From the NCBI GenBank assembly GCA_035277145.1, contig DATELA010000104.1:1-64000 (forward strand): 64,000 bases of DNA, written 5' to 3'. Below are positions 7,294 to 16,302 of this stretch, piece by piece. This stretch comes from DASRAP01 sp035277145. GTDB lineage: Bacteria; Gemmatimonadota; Gemmatimonadetes; Gemmatimonadales; Gemmatimonadaceae. Position 1 is the stretch's first letter, and each line of letters opens with the position of its first letter. The notes under the pieces are model-generated. The model saw only the letters and a list, made by a program, of their open reading frames with translations. It had not been told where the DNA came from and did not search any database. The translations under genes were made by a program, and so were the position numbers.

Positions 7294-9714
7294 GTGGACC
7301 GCTTCTTCCAGGATGTCCGCTACGCTCTGCGCACGCTGCGCAAGAGCCCCATGTTCACGGTGATTGCCGTCGTGTGTTTGTCCGTCGGCATCGCGGCCAA
7401 CACCACGCTGTTTTCCGTGATGAACGCGATGGTGTTTCGTCCGCTCCCGTTCCCGAGTCCCGACCAGATCGTGTTCGGTTCGGACCGGTTCAAGGGCAGC
7501 GAGAACAGCAGCAACTCGATTTCGTATCCGACGTACGTCGATTGGCGCGATCAATTACGCGGCGTCACAATCGGTGCGACGTCGGGGCGCAGTCTCACAA
7601 TCACCGAAGGCGACGAGCCGGAGCGCTTGTTCGGCCAACTCGTGTCGGCATCGCTCTTCCCATTGCTGGGCGTTACGCCGCAACTGGGCCGCGTTTTTCG
7701 CGAAGACGAAGATCGTGCGGGCGCGCCGGGCGTGGTGTTGTTGAGCGACGGCGTGTGGCGACGCCGGTACGGCGGCGATTCGTCGGTGATCAATCGCGTC
7801 ATTTCGATCAACAACCAGGCGTATACCGTCGTCGGTGTGATGCCGCCGCGATTCCGATTCCCTGAAGACAGCGACATGTGGGTGCCGATCGCACCGCTGC
7901 TCAGCAATAGCCGGCGCGAAGCGCGCAGCCTCCTCGTGTACGGCCGCCTGCACGACAACACCACGCTCGATCAGGCCGAGCAGGAACTCAAGAACATTTC
8001 CAGCAAGCTCAACGCGCAGTACGACCCGAACACACCGTGGTCGGGACATTTTCGCACGCTCGAGTCTGAGTTTCGTGAAGCTGAAGTGACGACGATGGTC
8101 TACACGATGTTCGGCGCGGTCACGCTCGTGCTGATCATTGCGTGCGCGAACGTGGCGAACCTGATGATGACGCGCGCGGCAGGCCGGCAGCGCGAGATCG
8201 CGGTGCGCGCGGCCATCGGCGCGGGACGCGGCAGGATCATCCGGCAATTGCTGACCGAGTCGCTGATGCTCGCGACGCTGGCAGGCATCGTCGCGATTCC
8301 GTTGACGTGGGTTGGTCTCAAACTCATCGACGCCGGCATTCCGCCGGAGAATCCGCTCCCGTGGTACTTCCACTGGGGCCTCGATACAGAAACGCTGTTG
8401 TACACAATCGGCATAGCGGTGGCGACGAGCGTCGCGTTCGGATTGATTCCCGCGTTGCAAGTGTCTCGCGGCCGATTGTACGACGCATTGCGCGAAGGCG
8501 GCGGACGCGGCGCATTCGGCAGTGCCAAGCGCAACAAACTGCGCAGTGCGCTCGTGATCGCCGAAGTGGCGCTGTCGCTCGTGTTGCTCGTCGGTGCATC
8601 GCTCTTTGCGCGCACGTTCTTCGGTTTGCAGGGCGCGGACGCTGGATTCGATACCGAGCGCATGATGACGCTTCGGTTCTACATGCCGGGACAGCGCTAC
8701 GACAGCGTCTCGTCGCAGATGGCGCGCGTGCAGGATCTGGTGCAGCGCATCGAAGCACTTCCTCAGATCGAAGCCGCCGCGGCTTCGAACTCGACGCCCA
8801 TGGAGAGTTGCTGCCCGGGCAGCGGGATCATCATCGAAGCGCAGCGCGTTGAAGCTGGGACCGAACCGCAGGTGCAATTCACGGGCGTGTTCGGCCACTG
8901 GTTTGAAACGCTGAACGTCAAGCTGGTGGCAGGCCGAAGCTTCAATGATCTGGAAATGGGAAGCCGTGCACCGGTCGCGGTCATCGACGAACGCATGGCG
9001 AAGCGGTTCTGGCCCACCACGAACGCGTTGGGTCAGCGTTTCCGGCTGGACATCGACACGACCATGTCGTTCGAGGTCATCGGCATCGTGCCGAATACGC
9101 GCATTGGCGGCGTTGATGACGACGCCGAGCCGGATCCGATGGCGTATCTGCCGTTCCAGTTTCTGACGTCGCGGAACACGGGAATTCTCATGCGCGTCCG
9201 CGCGGGCGCTCCTTCGTCAGTCATGCCGCAAGTGCGTGAGGCGATTCGCGCGGCTGATCCGACGATGGCCGTGTTCGACGTTCAGACGATGGACAAAGTG
9301 CGCACGCTGTCGTTCTGGGAATACAAACTGTTCAGCCAGATGTTCGGGACGTTCGGCGCGATTGCGTTGTTGCTCGCCGCGATCGGTGTGTATGGCGTGA
9401 TCTCGTATGGCGTCTCGCAGCGCACGCAGGAGATCGGTGTGCGCGTCGCGCTCGGTGCGCAAGGCAAGCATGTGCTCACGATGGTGATGCGCGAAGCGGG
9501 ATGGCTCGCGGGCATCGGTATTGCGATTGGTGTCGTCGGTGCGTTCGGGATTACGCGTGTGATCGCGCAATTCCTGATCGGCGTATCGCCGACGGATCCG
9601 ATCAGCTTTGGATCGGTGGCGCTGTTCCTGGCGGGCGTCGCGTTGTTCGCGAGCTGGGTTCCGGCGCGCCGGGCAACGCGGGTTGATCCCCTTGTGGCCC
9701 TTCGCAACGAATAG
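7294..9714 (+). CDS. ADOP-family ABC transporter permease (MacB/FtsX-like, duplicated)
   Basis: 806 residues, starting at GTG 7294 with the hallmark RYALRTLRKSPMFT of ADOP permeases. The order is an N-terminal membrane helix, a MacB-like periplasmic domain, an FtsX domain (about residues 268-400, with ACANVANLMMTRAAGRQREI), a second periplasmic domain, and a second FtsX domain (about 686-800, ending in SWVPARRATRVDPLVALRNE). Both halves carry the R-E-I-A/G-V-R-x-A-L/I-G-A coupling motif. No ABC ATPase gene is adjacent, which is normal for these orphan permeases. The role is probably export or mechanotransmission at the envelope; the substrate is unknown. It lies 52 bases after the DUF4097 gene and may belong to the ECF operon. 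Confidence 0.88.
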   Translation: MDRFFQDVRYALRTLRKSPMFTVIAVVCLSVGIAANTTLFSVMNAMVFRPLPFPSPDQIVFGSDRFKGSENSSNSISYPTYVDWRDQLRGVTIGATSGRSLTITEGDEPERLFGQLVSASLFPLLGVTPQLGRVFREDEDRAGAPGVVLLSDGVWRRRYGGDSSVINRVISINNQAYTVVGVMPPRFRFPEDSDMWVPIAPLLSNSRREARSLLVYGRLHDNTTLDQAEQELKNISSKLNAQYDPNTPWSGHFRTLESEFREAEVTTMVYTMFGAVTLVLIIACANVANLMMTRAAGRQREIAVRAAIGAGRGRIIRQLLTESLMLATLAGIVAIPLTWVGLKLIDAGIPPENPLPWYFHWGLDTETLLYTIGIAVATSVAFGLIPALQVSRGRLYDALREGGGRGAFGSAKRNKLRSALVIAEVALSLVLLVGASLFARTFFGLQGADAGFDTERMMTLRFYMPGQRYDSVSSQMARVQDLVQRIEALPQIEAAAASNSTPMESCCPGSGIIIEAQRVEAGTEPQVQFTGVFGHWFETLNVKLVAGRSFNDLEMGSRAPVAVIDERMAKRFWPTTNALGQRFRLDIDTTMSFEVIGIVPNTRIGGVDDDAEPDPMAYLPFQFLTSRNTGILMRVRAGAPSSVMPQVREAIRAADPTMAVFDVQTMDKVRTLSFWEYKLFSQMFGTFGAIALLLAAIGVYGVISYGVSQRTQEIGVRVALGAQGKHVLTMVMREAGWLAGIGIAIGVVGAFGITRVIAQFLIGVSPTDPISFGSVALFLAGVALFASWVPARRATRVDPLVALRNE

Positions 9715-9960
9715 GACTGCAAACCACGGATGACGCGGAAACAGCCACGGATGAACGCTGATACAACAGACCACAGATGACACGGAAACAGCACGGATGA
9801 ACACGGACAGTACAAAGCCTTTGCTTTTGTAGTTACTAAGAACTGGTAGTTGTCGTATCCGTGGTCATCAGCGTCAATCCGTGTGATCCGTGGTCTGCCG
9901 TTGTAGTGTCCGCGTAATCCGCGCTCGTCCGCGTGCTCCGCGATTCGCAGTAACGAACCC
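9715..9960. repeat. Dispersed modular hairpin repeat (copy 2)
   Basis: The gap between the permease and the convergent pterin dehydratase gene is filled by repeated words on one strand (ACCACGGATGA, CACGGAAACAGC) up to about 9830. A short A/T-rich loop follows (TACAAAG...CTTTGCTTTTGTAGTTA), then the inverted words (GTATCCGTG, ATCCGTGTGATCCGTGGTCT), then an outer CGCG arm (CCGCGTAATCCGCG...CGCGATTCGCAGT). The arrangement predicts a long imperfect hairpin. No transposase or protein gene is credible here. Confidence 0.85.
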
Positions 9961-9967
9961 GGAGCGA

Positions 9968-10264
9968 CTACCGAGCCGGCTTGGCGAGCGCGAGCTCTTC
10001 GATCTTCCGCGCCTGCGCCAGATCTTTTTTCGTGATCCCGCCCTGGTCGTGGGTCGACAGGCGAATGATTACGCGATTGTACCGCACGTCGACGTCGGGA
10101 TGATGATTCATCCCTTCCGCGATCGGCACAATGCTCTGCACGAACGAAATCGCGGCCGGGAATCCATCGAACTGGAACGTTTTCGCGATCTCGTTCCCTT
10201 TGCGCGACCAGCCCGTAAGCGAACTCAGCTCACGCTGGATTTCGATGTCGGAGAGCAGTGCCAT
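9968..10264 (-). CDS. Pterin-4a-carbinolamine dehydratase
   Basis: 98 residues from the internal ATG at 10264; the longer frame upstream has no family similarity. The active-site signature is GMNHHPDVDVRYNRVIIRL, with the two His and the downstream Tyr and Arg of the PCD/DCoH fold. The C-terminal THDQGGITKKD also matches the family. It dehydrates 4a-hydroxytetrahydropterin and recycles the cofactor of aromatic amino acid hydroxylases, but many bacteria carry it without a hydroxylase and use it in molybdopterin or folate metabolism. No partner gene is nearby. Length is normal for the family. Confidence 0.93.
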   Translation of the reverse strand: MALLSDIEIQRELSSLTGWSRKGNEIAKTFQFDGFPAAISFVQSIVPIAEGMNHHPDVDVRYNRVIIRLSTHDQGGITKKDLAQARKIEELALAKPAR

Positions 10265-10464
10265 GTGCGGCTGATAATCTAGCCCTCCACCGATGGCCTC
10301 CGCGAGACTCCCGGCCGCAGGGAGGACCACCCGGAACTGCTCACTCTCCTGCGATCGCTCGGCGCGTCCCAGCGCGTGATTTCGATGATGCGTGCGCACT
10401 TTCGGTGACGGTCGCGCCGAGCATACGTTGTATTGTGGCGGGCACAATTCAGCCTCTCCCCGCC

Positions 10465-10782
10465 ATGCCAATCGTTGCGCGACTATCAAAGAAATTCTGC
10501 GACCGCCTCGGCGACGACAACGTCGAGGAACTCGTTGCCCTGCTGAACCAAGTGGACCTAGCCTCCCGCACGGGACTCCGTGAGCTCAACGAATCGAACT
10601 TCGCGCGCTCTGACGCGAAGCTCGAGCAGCGCACGGCCGAGATTCTCGCGAAAACGGACGCACGCTTCGCGGACGTCCGATTGGAAATTGCGTCCAGCAG
10701 AGAGAGCACGCTCCGGTGGATGGTCGCAATGTGGTTCACGCAAATGCTCGCCTTCGCGGGCATGTGGCTGAGTATGAGTTAG
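10465..10782 (+). CDS. Small coiled-coil protein with C-terminal membrane anchor
   Basis: 105 residues from ATG 10465. Residues 1-35 are hydrophilic. The region around LNESNFARSDAKLEQRTAEI to RFADVRLEIASSRESTL is a charged heptad-like coiled coil. The last 20 residues (MVAMWFTQMLAFAGMWLSMS) form a membrane helix. The overall plan resembles small DUF1640-like coiled-coil membrane proteins, but I do not recognise a specific family. The gene converges on dnaE2 and their ends overlap by four bases. It is preceded by about 200 bases without another gene. Confidence 0.65.
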   Translation: MPIVARLSKKFCDRLGDDNVEELVALLNQVDLASRTGLRELNESNFARSDAKLEQRTAEILAKTDARFADVRLEIASSRESTLRWMVAMWFTQMLAFAGMWLSMS

Positions 10783-13700
10783 TGAAAATCCCGGCTCGCG
10801 TGCGCCAACGGTTCTGAATGCAGTTTCGTGAACTGGCGCCCGAGCACGCTGATCTCCGCATCGCGCCGCTCGAGCTTGCCGCGCACCAGCATGAACTGCG
10901 CGTGCTTTACCACCTTCTCATTCGGCTCGACGAGTTTCTTCGGGACGATCACGTTCACGAATCCGTGTTCGTCTTCGAGTAACAAGAAAATCGTGCCGTT
11001 CGCTGTTGACGGACGCTGACGAACGACAACAAGCCCCGCAATCGCAACCGTGCGCCCATCGGGCAAACGCGTGAGATCGCGCGTGTCGAGCACACCCTTC
11101 GCGCGCAGCCGGTCGCGCAACGCCATCATCGGGTGTCCGTGAATGCTCGATCCCGTCGCGAGGTAATCCAGCGCAATCGTCTCGTCTCTCGTGAGAAGAC
11201 GAGAAGACGAGAAGACGAGAGGACGAGCCGGCGCGAGTGGCAGTGTGTCGCCGCAAGCGCGGAGCGCTTCCCACGAGGCCTTGTAGCGATCCGGTTCCCA
11301 CGCACTGAACGCATTCGCGAGCGACAGACACGTCACTTCTGCACGCGTCAACTTTGCACGCGACACAACATCGGCGATCGATGTGAACGGAGCCTGGTCA
11401 CGCGCCGCGCGCAACCGGTCGAGTGTTTTGCCTCCCATGCCCCGCACGAATCTCCAACCAACACGCAACGCAGGAATCCCGTCTTCTCGTCCGCTCGTCT
11501 TCTCGTCTTCTATTGAGCATTCCCAATCCCCGCGCGCCAAGCACGGCATCCGCACGTCCACTCCGCCGCGCTTTGCTTCGTGAATCAGCGTCGCGGGTGA
11601 GTAAAACCCCATCGGCCACGCATTCAGCAATCCCAGATAAAACTCGGCAGGATAGTGCACCTTGAGATACGCCGTCGCGTACGCAATCAATGCAAAACTC
11701 CATGCGTGCGATTCCGGAAATCCGTAATTCGCGAAACTCTTCAGGTCCTCGCAAATCGTCGCCGCCAGTTCTTCACCAATGCCGGTCGCGGCCATGCGTG
11801 TGCGCAAACGCTCCAGCGCCGCGAGCAGTCGCGGTTCTTTTCTGATGTTGCCCATCGTGCGGCGCAGTTCATCCGCTTCTGACCCCGTGTAGCCGGCAAG
11901 CGCCATCGCAATCGCCATCGCCTGTTCCTGAAAAATCGGAATGCCCTGCGTGCGCTTGAGAATCGGTTCGAGTTTTGGATGCGCGTACGTCACGCGCTCT
12001 TCGCCGCGACGGCGACGCGTGTACGGCCGCACGAACTTTGCCTGAATCGGCCCGGGACGAATGAGCGCCACCTGCACCACGATGTCGTACAGGCGATCGG
12101 GTTTCGTGTGTACGATCGACGCAATCTGCGCGCGACTCTCAATCTGAAACGTGCCGATCGTGTCGCCGCGCGAAATCAGTTCATACGTCGGCGCGTCGTC
12201 CTGCGGCAGCGAATACATCTCCAGTTTTTTTCCCGTGCGGACTTCAATCGCCTGAAACGCACGCTTCACCATCGCGAGTCCACCAAGTCCGAGAAAATCG
12301 AATTTCGGCACACCGATGGCGTCGAGATCGTCCTTGTCGAATTGCACAATCGTACGCCCCATCGTGGTTTGTTCGATGGGCAGCCAACCGCCGAGTGGTT
12401 TGCGCGAGAGTACGAATCCCCCGACGTGCGTTGCGCGCAGGCGCGGTAATCCTTCGAAGCCGGCAATGGCGCGCAGCAAACCTTTCACGCGCGATGTGGT
12501 GGGATCGAGCCCCGCCTCTTTCGCGTATTTCGCCTGCATGTGCACTGCGGCGTCGCGCGGATCGTAGCGATGCAGGCGTTTGGAAATGGATGTCGCGAGG
12601 TCCGCGGGATACCCGAACGCGCGCATGGAATCGAGCACCGCGTTGGGCGCACGATACGTTTGCACCGTCGCGGCAATTGCCGCATGCGGACGGTGGTACG
12701 AGTTGTACAAATAGTCGAGCACTTCTTCGCGGCGGTCGTGCTCGAAGTCGACGTCGATGTCGGGTGCTTCGGCTTTGCCGTCGACGCGCACTTCGGAGAG
12801 AAACCGTTCGAACAACAACCCGTGCTTCACGGGGTCGACGGGTGTAATGCCAAGACAATACGCGACGGTGGAGTTCGCAGCGCTGCCGCGCCCCTGGCAA
12901 AGAATGTTGTTGCGCTTCGCGAACTGCGTCGCATCCCACATGACGAGAAAGAATCCGGCGAAGCCGAGTTTGCGAATGATGGTGAGCTCGTGCTCGATCT
13001 GATTGCGTTGCGGATCGGTGAGCGTGGCGCCCCATCGTGTGCGCGCGCCGTCGTACACACGCGCGCGCAGAAACTCGTCTTCGCTGCCGCCATCGGGCAC
13101 GCGATAATCGGGAAGCGGCGGACGCATCCATGCGAGATCGAAGCGGCACTCGGATGCAATGCGCGCGCTTTCTTCGATGCCCTGCTCCGCGCGACGCCAT
13201 CGCACAGACATGTCATCCGGCGACAACAATTTCCATTCACCGTTCGGATGCAACACGCCGGCGCGTTCGGCGTCTTCAACCGTTTGGCTGTAACGCAGCG
13301 CAGTCAGCATATCGTGAATCACTCTGCTCGAGTCGTCGATGTAACGCGGATCGTGCGCGACGACCCACGGCACAGCGCACCATTGCGCGAGCGCGATTTG
13401 CGCGGCGGCGAGCGCGGCTTCGTTGCCGCCGACGTGGTGCATCTGTACTTCGACGGCGAGACGCGAGCCGAAGACTTCGTGCCATTCGGCCAACAAACGT
13501 GAGCCGTGAGCCCTGTGTCCTGAGGTCAATGACTGCGCTAGTTGTCCTGAGGCAGGGCCCGTCAACAATTGTAGTCCTTCATTGTGCTCGCACACCTGCG
13601 CCCACGTGACGTTCGGTTGTCCGCGTTCTTTCGCGGCTGCGTTCTTGTCCCACGTGCGCCATGTACCGACGCGCGCGGCGGTCACGAGCGACGCGAGGTT

Positions 13701-13955
13701 GCGATAGCCTGCTTCGGTGCGCGCGAGAAATGCGAGCGGGAAACCATCGACGCGCAATTCCGCGCCCGCGATGACGCGCACACCGTGTTGTTGTCCCGCG
13801 CACACCGCGCGCACGATGCCACCGAGATCGGCCGTGTCGGTAATGCCGATGGTGTCGTAACCCAGCGCGGACGCGCGCGCGATGAGTTGCTCCGGCGTGT
13901 TGGCGCCGTCGCCGAAGGAGAATGCCGTGTGCGCGCGCAATTCGATGTATTTCAT
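10779..13955 (-). CDS. dnaE2: Error-prone DNA polymerase III alpha subunit, DnaE2/ImuC
   Basis: 1,058 residues. The PHP domain is at the N-terminus (ELRAHTAFSFGDGA, IGITDTADL). The polymerase core has CQGRGSAANSTVAYCLGIT, the catalytic PDIDVDFEHDRREE (about residue 395), LIRPGPIQ, and GFPESHAWSFALIAYATAYL. An OB domain follows near the C-terminus (VAIAGLVVVRQRPS...IFLLLEDEHGF). The length and lack of an extended C-terminus fit DnaE2 rather than DnaE1. Its partners imuB and imuA lie upstream on the same strand, completing an ImuABC mutagenesis cassette that performs lesion bypass during SOS. Two blocks of tandem 8-base repeats sit in frame in variable linkers (11193-11227 and 11480-11511). A 250-base hairpin repeat separates it from imuB. 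Confidence 0.95.
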   Translation of the reverse strand: MKYIELRAHTAFSFGDGANTPEQLIARASALGYDTIGITDTADLGGIVRAVCAGQQHGVRVIAGAELRVDGFPLAFLARTEAGYRNLASLVTAARVGTWRTWDKNAAAKERGQPNVTWAQVCEHNEGLQLLTGPASGQLAQSLTSGHRAHGSRLLAEWHEVFGSRLAVEVQMHHVGGNEAALAAAQIALAQWCAVPWVVAHDPRYIDDSSRVIHDMLTALRYSQTVEDAERAGVLHPNGEWKLLSPDDMSVRWRRAEQGIEESARIASECRFDLAWMRPPLPDYRVPDGGSEDEFLRARVYDGARTRWGATLTDPQRNQIEHELTIIRKLGFAGFFLVMWDATQFAKRNNILCQGRGSAANSTVAYCLGITPVDPVKHGLLFERFLSEVRVDGKAEAPDIDVDFEHDRREEVLDYLYNSYHRPHAAIAATVQTYRAPNAVLDSMRAFGYPADLATSISKRLHRYDPRDAAVHMQAKYAKEAGLDPTTSRVKGLLRAIAGFEGLPRLRATHVGGFVLSRKPLGGWLPIEQTTMGRTIVQFDKDDLDAIGVPKFDFLGLGGLAMVKRAFQAIEVRTGKKLEMYSLPQDDAPTYELISRGDTIGTFQIESRAQIASIVHTKPDRLYDIVVQVALIRPGPIQAKFVRPYTRRRRGEERVTYAHPKLEPILKRTQGIPIFQEQAMAIAMALAGYTGSEADELRRTMGNIRKEPRLLAALERLRTRMAATGIGEELAATICEDLKSFANYGFPESHAWSFALIAYATAYLKVHYPAEFYLGLLNAWPMGFYSPATLIHEAKRGGVDVRMPCLARGDWECSIEDEKTSGREDGIPALRVGWRFVRGMGGKTLDRLRAARDQAPFTSIADVVSRAKLTRAEVTCLSLANAFSAWEPDRYKASWEALRACGDTLPLAPARPLVFSSSRLLTRDETIALDYLATGSSIHGHPMMALRDRLRAKGVLDTRDLTRLPDGRTVAIAGLVVVRQRPSTANGTIFLLLEDEHGFVNVIVPKKLVEPNEKVVKHAQFMLVRGKLERRDAEISVLGRQFTKLHSEPLAHASRDFH
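11193..11227. repeat. Tandem 8-mer GAGAAGAC x4 inside dnaE2
   Basis: Three exact copies of GAGAAGAC are followed by one variant, GAGAGGAC, and a partial unit. They encode part of the linker PLVFSSSRLLTRDE near dnaE2 residues 909-921. Because the unit is eight bases, gain or loss of one unit would shift the frame. The reverse complement of the same unit occurs 250 bases away at 11480-11511. Confidence 0.85.
11480..11511. repeat. Tandem 8-mer CGTCTTCT x4 inside dnaE2 (inverted relative to 11193)
   Basis: Four consecutive units read CGTCTTCT, CGTCCGCT, CGTCTTCT, CGTCTTCT. This is the reverse complement of the AGAAGACG unit at 11193-11227. On the coding strand it encodes EDEKTSGREDG in a variable loop near residue 820. 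The two blocks form an inverted pair around a 250-base segment of the gene. Confidence 0.85.
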
Positions 13956-13965
13956 GGATTGCTAC

Positions 13966-14206
13966 TGCAACTACTGACCACGGATGAACACGGAAACAAC
14001 AATCAAAACTGCGAATCGCGGACCACGCGGACGGGCACTGATGACGCGGATACGACAACTACAACTGCAAAGTCTTTGGTAACTACAAACAAAGAGCTGG
14101 TAGTATCCGTGCTCGTCCGTGCAAATCCGTGTCATACGTGGTTTCAGTATCCGCGCTCGTCCGCGGCTTTTTCCGCGTGGTCCGCGATTCGTAGTTTCCT
14201 GTGTCG
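13966..14206. repeat. Dispersed modular hairpin repeat (copy 3) between imuB and dnaE2
   Basis: The block contains ACCACGGATGAACACGGAAA, then the outer arm CGAATCGCGGACCACGCGG (14012-14030), an A/T-rich centre (AAAGTCTTTGGTAACTACAAA), inverted words such as GTATCCGTGCTCGTCCGTGC, and finally CCGCGTGGTCCGCGATTCG (14173-14191). That last block is the perfect 19-base reverse complement of the 14012 arm. It interrupts the imuABC cassette and may separate dnaE2 translation from imuB. Confidence 0.88.
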
Positions 14207-14210
14207 GCTG

Positions 14211-15647
14211 CTAATCCCACCAACCATGGAGATACCACGAACCCGGTTTTTCACTGCGCGCATTCCGAAACAACCACACGAGCACGCCTTCGCGCGTCAC
14301 ACATCGGAAGTACTCGCGCGCATACGTGCGCGAACCGTCCCACGCGCGACCTGATACGCGATCAGGACCCGCAGCATTCACGACATCGTGCCATCCGCGC
14401 GCATCGCAATACCGCGCGGGTGCCATGTGATCTCGGCGCGGAATGGTTTCGACGGTGACGGGACGCGGGACGGTGGCGAGCTGGAGTGTGAGACCATGAC
14501 GGGGACCGGGTACCGGGTATCGGATACCGGGGGCTCTGTCGGCGGTACCCGGTACCCCGCACCCGGTACCCACTATCCATTCCGTTCTCTGTTCAAGCAG
14601 CGGATGTCCCGAATTCCGCGCGTTCACTACCACTTCTCCCTGATCCTCCACCAACCGCATCAACGCATTCTCCACTGCATCCGCGCTCACGAGTCCGCGA
14701 TCGAACAAATCGCCTTGTTTGTCTTCACGTCCCGACACTTTTGTTGCGCGCAACGCAATGCCCGTCACTGCCGCCGGCAACTTCATGCGATCGAGTGCGC
14801 CACGAATCAACCGCATCCACGTCGTGCGACTCGCCGTCGCGCGGCCGGCACGCAACATCTCGACGTGCGTGGTGCGATTCGCGAGTGAAAACTCCACCGC
14901 GATTTCGCGCGCGCCTTCACCCGTTTGGGCGAGTGCATCGCACACGCGCTCGAGCAGTGCGTTGATCACGAACAGCAATCGCGCGGGATCGGTGACTTCG
15001 TAATCCATCCAGTCCAGCGTCGCGTGCGGCAATTCACGCGGCATCGGCTCGAACAGCGTGTCGCAGCGCGCATCATCAGCGCGTGCGAGCCGCCACACAG
15101 ACACCGCTTCAGCGCCGAGTCGCACTTCGACAGATTCGCGTTCGAGGTGCGCGAGTTCACCGCACGTGCGAACGCCGATACCAAAGAGCAGCGGACCAAG
15201 TCGCGGCGGCAACTCGAGTGCGCTCAAGGGAAAGAGCGCGATGGATTCACGGTCACGCCCGGACGCGACCACGTTCACGCGCTCCTTCCCCTGCACGGCA
15301 GCGAACTCTGCGGCGACTGGAGTTGATGCAACACCAGCTATGAGCCCTGAGCCCTGAGCCGTGAGCCGCGAGAGCAGATCGTGCGCCAGTTTTCGCGCTG
15401 GCATTCCGCGTGCGTCAGCCCAGATCACTGCGCGCCCATTCGAACAATCCACGCGCACGCGCGGCGCGTGCGCGAGTAACGTCGCCGCGAGTGCGAGCAG
15501 CGACGGGCGTTCCGCACTGTCACTGAGTGCGTTCAGCGCGGAACGTTCCGCGCCGTCAGCGGCTCTTTCAGCGCGCGCGGACGAGTTGCGATCGGAGAAG
15601 CCCGCGGCGGTCTGCCAATCCGGGCTCCAGAGACAAACGAAGGTCAT
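14211..15647 (-). CDS. imuB: ImuB-like Y-family polymerase homologue (mutasome scaffold)
   Basis: 478 residues. The N-terminus MTFVCLWSPDWQTAAG matches ImuB starts. The Y-polymerase palm/fingers region is present, but the catalytic acidic residues of active polymerases are not evident. It has thumb/little-finger segments (LGPLLFGIGVRTCGELAHLE) and a C-terminal extension (LDWMDYEVTDPARLLFVINA) found in ImuB. It is expected to bridge ImuA, the beta clamp and DnaE2. It overlaps imuA by 80 bases. Its last third contains an in-frame GGTACC-rich repeat (14502-14577), read as GTGCGVPGTADRAPGIRYPV. A short CCCTGAG-type repeat (15339-15366) encodes the SRLTAQGSGLIAG stretch. Confidence 0.88.
   Translation of the reverse strand: MTFVCLWSPDWQTAAGFSDRNSSARAERAADGAERSALNALSDSAERPSLLALAATLLAHAPRVRVDCSNGRAVIWADARGMPARKLAHDLLSRLTAQGSGLIAGVASTPVAAEFAAVQGKERVNVVASGRDRESIALFPLSALELPPRLGPLLFGIGVRTCGELAHLERESVEVRLGAEAVSVWRLARADDARCDTLFEPMPRELPHATLDWMDYEVTDPARLLFVINALLERVCDALAQTGEGAREIAVEFSLANRTTHVEMLRAGRATASRTTWMRLIRGALDRMKLPAAVTGIALRATKVSGREDKQGDLFDRGLVSADAVENALMRLVEDQGEVVVNARNSGHPLLEQRTEWIVGTGCGVPGTADRAPGIRYPVPGPRHGLTLQLATVPRPVTVETIPRRDHMAPARYCDARGWHDVVNAAGPDRVSGRAWDGSRTYAREYFRCVTREGVLVWLFRNARSEKPGSWYLHGWWD
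14502..14577. repeat. GGTACC-rich inverted repeat cluster inside imuB
   Basis: Four GGTACC palindromes and several ACCGGG/CCCGGT words fall within about 75 bases, including GGTACCGGGTATCGGATACC and CCGCACCCGGTACCCAC. The composition is unlike the surrounding coding sequence and the block is in frame. It looks like intergenic-type simple repeat DNA captured by a coding linker. Confidence 0.75.
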
Positions 15648-16272
15648 GAGATCTCACCGGGACGAAAAAATCGGCGCGCTTATCCCAACCCAGCGCGCGC
15701 ACGTGAACGCGTAGATGTGCCTCCTGTACTTCCGCGGGCTCGCCGAATGGATCGAAGCACCAGCGGAATTCCGTGATCGTGGATGACAGCCGCAGCGCTG
15801 CCATGTGTGACGTGGGAGAAATCGTGACGACGGCGCCACCACCTTCATGCGCCGCGCGCACCAGCCGCATTGTTTCCGTATCACTCGGCGCGACGCCGGT
15901 GAGCACGACGAGACGGAAGCCGCCGGAGCGCAACAATTCGTCCGCGGCGCGCACACCGTGCATCGGCGATTCGGGACGCACGAGCAGCGGACCGTCAGTC
16001 CAGAACGCGCCCGCGATAGTGCGCGCGCCATCGATCCACGCGGCGCGATCGCCGGCAGCGATGGTGGTTTCGCTCGCAGAACGCAGCATGGCGGTGACGC
16101 CGCCGGTCGGCTCGCACACCGAGAGCATCGCGAGTGGAAACCCGCCGTGCGGAAGCGCGCGATCGAGCGGCGCGATGCCGGTCGCGACCGGTCGCGAGGT
16201 GCGATGGACAACGGGTGTCGCACCCGGGAACCGCTGTTCGATGAGCGCGCGAAGCGCAGCAACTGAAGACAT
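15568..16272 (-). CDS. imuA: ImuA-like RecA-fold protein (SOS mutagenesis accessory)
   Basis: 234 residues from ATG 16272; the frame upstream of it is not conserved in character. The start SSVAALRALIEQRFPG followed by TGIAPLDRALPHGGFPLAML is the ImuA/RecA-like pattern: a degenerate P-loop region after a PLD-x-LPxGG motif. FGEPAEV...LGWDKRADFFVPVRSHDLRL is also typical of the family. It works with ImuB and DnaE2 in translesion synthesis. Gene order imuA-imuB-dnaE2 is canonical. The 3' end overlaps imuB by 80 bases in another frame, unusually long for a coupled pair. Confidence 0.82.
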   Translation of the reverse strand: MSSVAALRALIEQRFPGATPVVHRTSRPVATGIAPLDRALPHGGFPLAMLSVCEPTGGVTAMLRSASETTIAAGDRAAWIDGARTIAGAFWTDGPLLVRPESPMHGVRAADELLRSGGFRLVVLTGVAPSDTETMRLVRAAHEGGGAVVTISPTSHMAALRLSSTITEFRWCFDPFGEPAEVQEAHLRVHVRALGWDKRADFFVPVRSHDLRLSLEPGLADRRGLLRSQLVRAR

Positions 16273-16302
16273 AGCCGTGAGGCGGGGGAGAGAACGTAGC
16301 CC

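Noticed and set aside
7555..8898. A 447-residue minus-strand frame inside the ADOP permease
   Set aside because: Shadow of the permease gene; no start context and biased composition.
9217..9815. Short proteins ending in phrases such as SSVLFPCHLWSVV or RVIRGLQ
   Set aside because: They are translations of the CCACGGAT repeat arms running antisense into real genes, a known source of spurious annotation.
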